From the NCBI RefSeq assembly GCF_000252125.1, contig NZ_AHKF01000018.1:620001-684000 (forward strand): DNA of 64,000 bases, read 5' to 3'. This document shows, piece after piece, positions 41,738 to 49,552 of the stretch. A program made the position numbers and the translations under genes. A model generated the notes under the pieces. That model saw nothing but the letters and a program-made list of their open reading frames with translations. It searched no databases and was not told the origin of the DNA. Positions within the stretch are counted from its first letter, which is position 1; each line of letters begins with the position of its first letter. Source of the DNA: Flavobacterium frigoris PS1. GTDB lineage: Bacteria; Bacteroidota; Bacteroidia; Flavobacteriales; Flavobacteriaceae.

Positions 41738-43189
41738 TTATTTTTTATAAGCCAATTGTCTAATTTTAATATTAAATGCTGCAAAAATTAATGTCATAAA
41801 CGGGCTCAAGATATTAAAAAAGGCATAGGGTAGGTAATCCAGGGTTGACACTCCCAATGTTCCGGACTGATAGGCACCACAGGTATTCCATGGAATCAAT
41901 ACAGAGGTTACTGTTCCAGAATCTTCTAATGTTCTACTTAAATTTTCAGGAGCCAGGCCTTTCTCTTTGTAGGCTTTAGCAAACATTTTTCCAGGAACGA
42001 CAATAGCTAAATATTGATCAGAAGCAGTTATGTTTAAAGCCAAACAACTTCCTACGGTTGAAGCAAACAATCCAAAAGTAGTGTGCGCCATTTTTAGAAG
42101 GGTTTGACTTATTCTTGATAAAGCGCCAATGGCATCCATAATACCACCAAAGACCATCGCGCAAAGAATTAGCCAAATAGTACCCAGCATTTTTTGCATC
42201 CCTCCAGATGTGAATAGATCGGCAAGGGTTTTGTTGTCGGTTGGTATTACTATTTTACCAGTAATGGCATCCATTACTCCCTTGTATCCAGATTTGAAAG
42301 TCATATGATCAACACCTGCAATTTGGTTGACGATATGCGGTTGAAAGATAATCGCAAAAACAGCCGCCAATAGAGTTCCCACTAAAAGCGCAACTAATGG
42401 TTCCGTTTTTTTAATAATTAAGCCTATTACTATTAAAGGTACTAGGAATAGCCATGGCGAAATTGTAAAGGAAGTTTCAATATCAGCTAAAAGGCTTGCG
42501 ATATCGACATTCCCTTTGATCTCAACAGATAAGCCCAAAATAATGAATAGTATAAGGGTGATTGCATAGGTTGGTATCGTGGTTAAGGTCATATATCTGA
42601 TATGTGTAAACAAATCAGTACCAGCCATAGCAGGAGCAAGGTTAGTAGTATCTGACATTGGAGATAATTTATCTCCAAAATAGGCTCCAGAAATTACTGC
42701 TCCAGCGACCATTCCTAAATCGAAACCCAATGCGCCACCCACGCCTATCAACGCAATACCAACGGTGGCACTTGTTGTCCAGGAACTCCCTGTGGCTATA
42801 GAAATTATCGAACAGATAATCAAAGTGGCAGGTAAAAATATAGCAGGACTTAAAATTTGTAATCCGTAATAAATCATTGATGGGATTATCCCACTAATTA
42901 GCCAAGTTCCGGCCAGCGCACCAACCATAAGTAATATAAGAATAGCACCCACGGTTGATTTAATATTTTCAGCAACCTCCTCCATCATTTTCTCGAAAGT
43001 GACTTTATTGAAAAATCCGACAATGGCGGCAACAGCAGCGCCTAATAATAGAACAAATTGATTACTTCCACTCAAAGCATCATCTCCGTAAACTGCAACA
43101 TTATAGCCTAACATTGCTATAAGTGCCACTACTGGAATTAAGGCTTCGGTTATCGATAATTCTTTGTTTCTGTTAATTTTGGTATCCAT
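41738..43189 (-). CDS. nhaC: NhaC-family Na+/H+ antiporter
   Basis: The 483-residue protein has about 11-12 membrane segments and NhaC hallmarks: TGSSWTTSATVGIALIG, GAVISGAYFGDKLSPMSDTTNLA and a C-terminal ASDQYLAIVVPGKMF...DSGTVTSVLIPWNTCGAYQ. It exchanges Na+ for protons at the inner membrane. It stands alone with a terminator downstream. No odd features. Confidence 0.92.
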   Translation of the reverse strand: MDTKINRNKELSITEALIPVVALIAMLGYNVAVYGDDALSGSNQFVLLLGAAVAAIVGFFNKVTFEKMMEEVAENIKSTVGAILILLMVGALAGTWLISGIIPSMIYYGLQILSPAIFLPATLIICSIISIATGSSWTTSATVGIALIGVGGALGFDLGMVAGAVISGAYFGDKLSPMSDTTNLAPAMAGTDLFTHIRYMTLTTIPTYAITLILFIILGLSVEIKGNVDIASLLADIETSFTISPWLFLVPLIVIGLIIKKTEPLVALLVGTLLAAVFAIIFQPHIVNQIAGVDHMTFKSGYKGVMDAITGKIVIPTDNKTLADLFTSGGMQKMLGTIWLILCAMVFGGIMDAIGALSRISQTLLKMAHTTFGLFASTVGSCLALNITASDQYLAIVVPGKMFAKAYKEKGLAPENLSRTLEDSGTVTSVLIPWNTCGAYQSGTLGVSTLDYLPYAFFNILSPFMTLIFAAFNIKIRQLAYKK

Positions 43190-43424
43190 ACTATTACGTT
43201 TGAGATTGCAATATAGATAAAAAACTATGTAAAAGCCTAAACTGATATTTAATAAACAACTTGATTTAAAATAGCGGTTTTAAAAAGAGTACTACTTTAT
43301 TTAACACCCATTTTTAAGCTTAGGTATTGACTTTTAGTCAGATGTGATTTGGGTTATATTTGTATACACTCTGATAAAACAATTGAATTACGGGGATTGT
43401 TGAAAATATTTTTTTTAAATTCTT

Positions 43425-45023
43425 CTATATCCCATTAATATAAACGGGTAAAATTCCTTTACAGCAGGTGTCATTTAGTAATTGCAGAGCGGCATTCTCT
43501 TGAAACTCTATAAAATCTTGATAAACCTGTACAATTCCAGTAGCGGATTGTAAATTAGGAATAACTTGTAACGCATAAGGGTTGCCAAATACATACAGCA
43601 CGCAGTTTTTTGAGTGTAGTAGCTGCTCTAATATTGATAAAACTTCAGGTGCTATATCGAAATTATTCATTGGTTTTGCTTTCGGAACATATAAGGCAAT
43701 AACAACAGTATCAAAAAGACTAAGGTCTTTGTCCAAAGACGTAACGGTTTGTCCCTCTTTTTCGTTAGCTGAGAATAATGGTGCTTTCAGAGTTGGATTC
43801 AGGGCATTAAAAAAGGCATTGTCAATTTCTTTATGAAGACTTAGTAAGGCTAATGTTCCTTTTTTGGATGTCTCCAATACCATTGCAGTGTTGTTATTGT
43901 CTTTAATTTTAGTAATGCTGTTTTGCGCTATTTTACGGTTCAATAGAGATGTTGTTTCAAAATCTAATTTTGCAGCAATAGTCTGAATATTATCTAAAAG
44001 TCCTGCTTTCTGTTTGCATTTCATCAAACGGACATAGCTTTCATCAATGCGTTCTGTTGTTGCATTTTTAAGGATCTCCTGAATGCCTTCAGAGACATTT
44101 TCGGCAAAACACAATACATCATTTCCAGCATGGAAAGCTTCCCATTCTAATTGGCCTTTTTTGTCGTACAGTTTAGAAACGCTATGCATATTCAATGCGT
44201 CCGAAATTACTAATCCATCATATTCCAATTGCTTTCGCAAAAGATCTTCAATTACGGGTTTTGATAAAGTGGCCGAAGTGTCTTTTCCTTCATTTAAAGC
44301 AGGAACTGCAAGGTGGCCAATCATGATGGAGTCGACATCATTTTCAATTCCTTTGATGAATGGATACAATTCATTTTCTAATAATTGTTCCAGATTTTCT
44401 TCTAAAATAGGCAAACCTAAATGCGAATCTACATTAGTGTTTCCGTGACCAGGGAAATGTTTTAGGCATCCTAAAACCCCTACATCACTCATTCCTCTTA
44501 AATATTCTAATGCAAAAGTGGCTACTTTTTCCTTGTTTTCACCAAAAGAACGGTATCCAATTACGGGATTATTGGGGTTGTTATTAATGTCAGCCAATGG
44601 AGCTAAATTGTAATGAATCCCTGCAGATTTTAAGTCCAAGCCAATTTGCTTTCCCAATTCGTAAACTAAATGAGATTCACTGTCAGGCAAAGCACCTAGT
44701 GTAATGGCATACGGGTATTGAGGTGTTTTTTCGACACGCATGGCTAAACCCCATTCGGCATCAATACTCATTAAAAGGGGAATAGAAGCGCATTTTTGAT
44801 AACGTAAAATAAGATCTTGTAAACGCTTGTAACTATCATCATTAAAGACTATTTTTTTCTTGGTTTCATAATTCGTAGCTGCACTGGCTCTACTATGAAA
44901 AAAAGTTAATCCACCTATATTATGTTCTCTGATTAATTGTTCAGTTGCCTGAATATTTTCTTCAGAATCGTTTATAAAAACGGCTGGGAAAAAGAATTGT
45001 CCTACTTTTTGTTCTAATGTCAT
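43425..45023 (-). CDS. nagZ: cytoplasmic beta-N-acetylglucosaminidase NagZ (GH3)
   Basis: The 532-residue protein has no signal peptide, so it should be cytoplasmic. It has the NagZ motif KHFPGHGNTNVDSHLGLP (Asp-His dyad) and the nucleophile in GLVISDALNMHS. The C-terminal 190 residues are a second GH3-type domain. NagZ removes GlcNAc from muropeptides in peptidoglycan recycling. It is the last gene of the recycling locus on the minus strand. A second, lipoprotein NagZ-like gene lies at 49553-52543, so the cell has two compartments covered. Confidence 0.92.
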   Translation of the reverse strand: MTLEQKVGQFFFPAVFINDSEENIQATEQLIREHNIGGLTFFHSRASAATNYETKKKIVFNDDSYKRLQDLILRYQKCASIPLLMSIDAEWGLAMRVEKTPQYPYAITLGALPDSESHLVYELGKQIGLDLKSAGIHYNLAPLADINNNPNNPVIGYRSFGENKEKVATFALEYLRGMSDVGVLGCLKHFPGHGNTNVDSHLGLPILEENLEQLLENELYPFIKGIENDVDSIMIGHLAVPALNEGKDTSATLSKPVIEDLLRKQLEYDGLVISDALNMHSVSKLYDKKGQLEWEAFHAGNDVLCFAENVSEGIQEILKNATTERIDESYVRLMKCKQKAGLLDNIQTIAAKLDFETTSLLNRKIAQNSITKIKDNNNTAMVLETSKKGTLALLSLHKEIDNAFFNALNPTLKAPLFSANEKEGQTVTSLDKDLSLFDTVVIALYVPKAKPMNNFDIAPEVLSILEQLLHSKNCVLYVFGNPYALQVIPNLQSATGIVQVYQDFIEFQENAALQLLNDTCCKGILPVYINGI

Positions 45024-45137
45024 ATCTGTTTATTTAACCACAAAGTACACAAAGAATGCACTAAGTTAGCAAGGATTGTTTTTTACTTCTTTGCTCATTT
45101 TTTATTCTATCTTCATTAGCTTAAATGACTTTTATGT

Positions 45138-46415
45138 TTATGACTTTTCTTGACCTACCTTTTTTCCAAATTCTTTCGGGTAAATTAAAAACCTTGACAG
45201 AATTAATCCAGGGACTGTAGCGAGGAAAACCCAGATAAAGAAGTTTCCGTAGCCTAAATATTCTTGAATAAATCCGCTAAGCATTCCGGGCAACATCATT
45301 CCTAGTGCCATAAATCCAGTCGCAATAGAGTAGTGGGAGGTTTTTGATTCGCCATCAGCAACATATATCAAGTACATCATAAATGCTGCGAAACCAAAAC
45401 CGTAGCCAAATTGTTCCGCTATAACTGTAGCATAAATATAATAAACGGAGGAAGGGTGAAAATGTGCGAGAAGTACAAAACCAATAATAGGTAAATGCAT
45501 CGCTAATATCATTGGTAACATCCATTTACCAAGACCATCTCTAGAGATAACAATTCCCCCTATGATTCCTCCAATGGTTAGTGAAATAACGCCAAATGTA
45601 CCGTAAATAATCCCGACGTCTTGCGTAGTTAAACCCATTCCTCCAACAGCAATATCATCTATTAGAAAGGGAGTTAACATTTTTAATAATTGCGATTCGC
45701 CTAATCGAAACAACAAAATAAAAGCAAGAACGATTGCAATTTGTTTCTTTTGAAAAAAGCTCGAAAATACTGTTGCAAAACTTGATTTTTCAGCTTCTAT
45801 CGAGTTTTTAACGATTGCTTTTTCTGTTTTTGGCGTAGCAAAATAATTATAGATAGTAATTAAAGTCATCAATAGGCCAACGATAATCATGGTGTAAGAC
45901 CAAGCTTTTTGTTTGTCACCATATTCTTGTTCTAAATAACCTCCAATAATTACAATCAAACCATTTCCGGTAAGCATGGAAAGTCTGTAAAAAGTACTTC
46001 GGATTCCAAGAAAAAAGGATTGTTGATCCTTTTCTAAAGCCAACATGTAAAAACCATCACTGGCCACATCATTAGAAGCCGAGGCAAAAGCAGCAACCCA
46101 GAAAACGGCTAAACTGATTACAAAGAAATGATTCATGGGAATAGAAAAACCCACAATTAAAAAGGCAATCGAGATAAGTAATTGCATGCTTAAAAACCAC
46201 TTTCTTTTAGTGGAGTATAAATCAATAAAAGGGCTCCATAATGGTTTTATTACCCAAGGAAGATATAAAAGACTGGTGTAAATACCGATATCTTCATTGC
46301 TGATTCCCAGATTTTTATACATGATTACCGAAACCGAAATAATAATAGCATAAGGCAGGCCCGAGGCAAAGTTTAAAATAGGTATCCAGTACCAAGGTCT
46401 ATTGTCTATTTTCAT
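45138..46415 (-). CDS. AmpG-like MFS transporter
   Basis: The 425-residue protein has 12 predicted membrane segments and begins with NRPWYWIPILNFASGLPYAIIISV, like AmpG-type permeases of the MFS. AmpG imports GlcNAc-anhydroMurNAc peptides for recycling; the neighbours (NagZ, MurQ, NamZ) support this. Its start overlaps the upstream hydrolase by 17 nt, so expression is coupled. The substrate is inferred from family and context, not from specific residues. Confidence 0.85.
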   Translation of the reverse strand: MKIDNRPWYWIPILNFASGLPYAIIISVSVIMYKNLGISNEDIGIYTSLLYLPWVIKPLWSPFIDLYSTKRKWFLSMQLLISIAFLIVGFSIPMNHFFVISLAVFWVAAFASASNDVASDGFYMLALEKDQQSFFLGIRSTFYRLSMLTGNGLIVIIGGYLEQEYGDKQKAWSYTMIIVGLLMTLITIYNYFATPKTEKAIVKNSIEAEKSSFATVFSSFFQKKQIAIVLAFILLFRLGESQLLKMLTPFLIDDIAVGGMGLTTQDVGIIYGTFGVISLTIGGIIGGIVISRDGLGKWMLPMILAMHLPIIGFVLLAHFHPSSVYYIYATVIAEQFGYGFGFAAFMMYLIYVADGESKTSHYSIATGFMALGMMLPGMLSGFIQEYLGYGNFFIWVFLATVPGLILSRFLIYPKEFGKKVGQEKS

Positions 46416-47976
46416 TATTTAAGGGACTTTGGAGTGTTTTGGTTTCTGCTGTATTTTTCAGTAAAGTTGCTGCGCTTTCATTACCATAGAAATCGATAAA
46501 TGAAAGGGCGTAGCTATTGTTTTTTTCGAATTTATTTTTTTTAATAACGATAGAAATGCTGTCCTTTTTTTCCTTTATGGCAATTTTGTCAATAATTTGA
46601 CTCGGATCGGTCACGTCAATTTTTTCCAAGTTCTTAGCGGCATAAACCAAAACGTAGCGCACTTTACTTTTTGCTGGATAGTTGATGGTGTAAGTGTAAA
46701 AATCATTGTCTTTGGTTGCATTACAAACTGTTGGGACGTCCACAACCGTTTTCCTCGAATTAGGAACCACATAAGGAAGTGCAGGATATTTGTATTGGTT
46801 GTTGATTAGTAATTCGGTAACAGCTTTGTTTCTGTTGACAAATGATTTGGCACTAAAGAAAGCGTTTCCATTAATGTTTTTATAAGATCTGGTTACATCA
46901 ATCTGATTTGGTATTTCAGAAGGAACATTCCATCTTTTGTCTGAATCAGTGTTGATCTTGTAACTCCCATTTCCAATGTAAACTGCGGTATTTTTTGAGT
47001 TTTCAGCCCACCATTTTAAAAGTTTTGTATAAGAAGCCGTACGGTGATCCATGCTCCAATATAATTGTGGCAGAATATAATCGACCCAGCTGTGTTCCAT
47101 CCACGCCATTGGATCAGCAAATAAATCATCGTAGTTCGTTTGGCCAGACTGTGTGTCGGAACCTTTAGGATCCACTGATTTGTTTCGCCAAACTCCAAAC
47201 GGACTAATACCAAATTGTACCCATGGCTTGATCGTTTTTATTGAGTAGGAGCAATATTTTACGAAATTATTGACATTGTAACGTCGCCAATCAGGGAGGC
47301 TCATTCCAGCTCCGTATTTCTTAAAGGATGCAGAATCATCAAATTCTTGTCCCTGTATTTTGTATGGATAGAAATAATCATCAAAATGGATGGCATCAAT
47401 ATCATAGTTTTTTACTACCTCGTCAACAACTGCAATCAAATGAGTTTGAACATCAGGCAAAGCAGGATTATAGTAATATTTTCCACCATATTTAATCATC
47501 CATTCGGGATGTTTGAAGAAATCGTGCGTTGGACTTAAAACTGAAGTATTTAGATCCATAGTAGCACGATAAGGGTTTAGCCAGGCATGAAATTCAAAAC
47601 CTCTATTGTGAGTTTCAGTTATCATCCATTCTAGGGGATCAAAATTATCAGCTGGTGCTTTTCCTTCTTTTCCTGTTAAATATTTAGACCATGGAGCCAA
47701 TTTAGAGGGGTAAAAAGCATCACCCACACTTCTGATTTGAACAATCACGGCATTATAATTTAGTTTTTTGTAAGTATCTAAAATTTCAATGAAGTCTGCT
47801 TTTTGCTTTTCAATAGGGTCAGTACCTGCTTTTGGCCAGTCAATATTTACAACAGTGGCAATCCACACCGCTCTGAATTCACTTTTGGGATGTGTAACGC
47901 TTTCTTGGGCATTCCCGTTCGAAAAGTAAAGTAAAAAAAGAGGAAGGACTACTAATAAGTGCTTGAATTTATTCAT
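46399..47976 (-). CDS. DigH/YngK-like glycosyl hydrolase (DUF187/GHL10)
   Basis: From the ATG at 47976 the protein has about 525 residues and a signal peptide (MNKFKHLLVVLPLFLLYFSNGNAQ cleavage type). The GHL10 TIM-barrel motifs are seen in EFRAVWIATVVNIDWP, FHAWLNPYRA, IDAIHFDDYFYPY and YILPQLYWSMDHR. The C-terminus is Fn3-like. E. coli DigH of this family processes denuded peptidoglycan glycans. It overlaps the AmpG-like gene by 17 nt. An earlier ATG at 48003 is less likely because it delays the signal peptide. Confidence 0.82.
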   Translation of the reverse strand: MNKFKHLLVVLPLFLLYFSNGNAQESVTHPKSEFRAVWIATVVNIDWPKAGTDPIEKQKADFIEILDTYKKLNYNAVIVQIRSVGDAFYPSKLAPWSKYLTGKEGKAPADNFDPLEWMITETHNRGFEFHAWLNPYRATMDLNTSVLSPTHDFFKHPEWMIKYGGKYYYNPALPDVQTHLIAVVDEVVKNYDIDAIHFDDYFYPYKIQGQEFDDSASFKKYGAGMSLPDWRRYNVNNFVKYCSYSIKTIKPWVQFGISPFGVWRNKSVDPKGSDTQSGQTNYDDLFADPMAWMEHSWVDYILPQLYWSMDHRTASYTKLLKWWAENSKNTAVYIGNGSYKINTDSDKRWNVPSEIPNQIDVTRSYKNINGNAFFSAKSFVNRNKAVTELLINNQYKYPALPYVVPNSRKTVVDVPTVCNATKDNDFYTYTINYPAKSKVRYVLVYAAKNLEKIDVTDPSQIIDKIAIKEKKDSISIVIKKNKFEKNNSYALSFIDFYGNESAATLLKNTAETKTLQSPLNNENRQ

Positions 47977-48132
47977 TATAAATCTAATTTTAGGGTAAAT
48001 CAAAAGTAGTTTTTTTAGTGAAATTTATTCTATAAATGTGGTATAAAATTCAACTATATTTTTAAATGTAATTTCTTTTCAAAATTGTGAAAAAGCAATA
48101 GATTGGAGATAAGTAGTTTTGATTATTTTAAT

Positions 48133-49425
48133 TCAAACTTTAAAAAAAAGATTTTTTTTATAAAAATACCATAAAACACCAGACCAAAAAAGGATATTAA
48201 GCAAAGCCCATATTAGAGAGGCAAGTTTTGGCTCATCAAAATAAGGCAGAATCCAAAATCTATTTAAATACTCCTGTAGACCTATTTGTTCTGGAATTTC
48301 GTTAAGATTCCCAGTAGTATACACTGGATTAGTGATTTTAATAGATGATAAGACCCGCGGCAATATTCCCGAAAGAAAGAAAACAATCATTGGGTTTACC
48401 CCCCAAACTAATATAGGTTTTGTCCAGTTTTTGTAGCCTTTGATATCTATCGCATAATAAAAAGCAGCTAAAAACAATGTGGCAAAACCAGCGGTGTAAA
48501 GCACAAAGGAACTTGTCCACAATGATTTATTTAACGGAAAAAATTCATTCCAAATTAAACCTGAAATAACCAAAGCTAGGCCGGCACCAAACATTTTTAA
48601 ACCTTTTTCCTTTTTAGCCAAACTACTATTTAATAATTGACCGACTAACAAGCCTATAATGCCGCTTGCAATGGCAGGAATTGTGCTAAGAATACCTTCT
48701 GGGTCCCAGGTTTTGGAAAACGACCACAGATGATTTTTTAATAATAAATTGTCTATCCAACCAGCTAAATTTGTGCCTTTGTTTAAATTTGCAGGACCGA
48801 AATCGGGTACTGGGATTAATGTCATGGTGGCCCAATACCCAACTAATAATAGTCCAATAATAATTATTTGACCTTTAATTTCCGTTTTTAAATAAACTAA
48901 TGAAGTGAAAAAATAGACAATACCAATTCGTTGTAAAACCCCAGGCAAACGGACTTCGTTGTATGCAGTTATACCACTAAAAGCAAGAAAAACAAAAACA
49001 AAAAATAAGGTCAAAACTAAGGAGAATTTTATTTTTTGTTTGAAATTCCCAAGCAATATATAGGCTACAATTCCCGTAATAATCAGTTTTGAGATGAGTA
49101 GGGGATAGCCCACTAAATTAAATATTTCTATTTTTCCATAAAATCCTAAAAACAGTCCAAGAGAAATAATTCGCAAGGATCGTGTTAGTATTTTTAAAAA
49201 GCTTTGTTGATTCAACTCTTTAGTAAGAATAGCAAGTGGGATTGCTGCGCCTAAAACGAAAATAAAAAAAGGGAATACTAAATCAGTTGGAGTACAACCA
49301 TTCCAGTTGGCGTGTTCAAGAGGAGCAAAAACATTATCCCAACTACCTGGGTTATTGACCAAAACCATCATCATAATGGTAATTCCTCGCAATACATCCA
49401 GTGAAATTATACGTTGCTTTGTCAT
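48133..49425 (-). CDS. NagX-like membrane acyltransferase family protein (DUF5009)
   Basis: The 430-residue protein starts MTKQRIISLDVLRGITIMMM and has about ten membrane segments with TPTDLVFPFFIFVLGAAIPLA and WGVNPMIVFFLSG. It belongs to the family that includes heparan-alpha-glucosaminide N-acetyltransferase and bacterial NagX. It may acetylate amino sugars at the membrane. The recycling context supports an amino-sugar substrate, but the reaction here is unproven. Confidence 0.85.
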   Translation of the reverse strand: MTKQRIISLDVLRGITIMMMVLVNNPGSWDNVFAPLEHANWNGCTPTDLVFPFFIFVLGAAIPLAILTKELNQQSFLKILTRSLRIISLGLFLGFYGKIEIFNLVGYPLLISKLIITGIVAYILLGNFKQKIKFSLVLTLFFVFVFLAFSGITAYNEVRLPGVLQRIGIVYFFTSLVYLKTEIKGQIIIIGLLLVGYWATMTLIPVPDFGPANLNKGTNLAGWIDNLLLKNHLWSFSKTWDPEGILSTIPAIASGIIGLLVGQLLNSSLAKKEKGLKMFGAGLALVISGLIWNEFFPLNKSLWTSSFVLYTAGFATLFLAAFYYAIDIKGYKNWTKPILVWGVNPMIVFFLSGILPRVLSSIKITNPVYTTGNLNEIPEQIGLQEYLNRFWILPYFDEPKLASLIWALLNILFWSGVLWYFYKKNLFFKV

Positions 49426-49552
49426 TGTTTTAATTTTGTTAAAAAGGAGAATTGATTTTTTATTGGATTATCATTTTTAATTAGGAAATGAAATTTTGTC
49501 CATCTAAACCTAAGGAATCATCGAATAGTTTTTTTTAATTTAAACAAGAACT

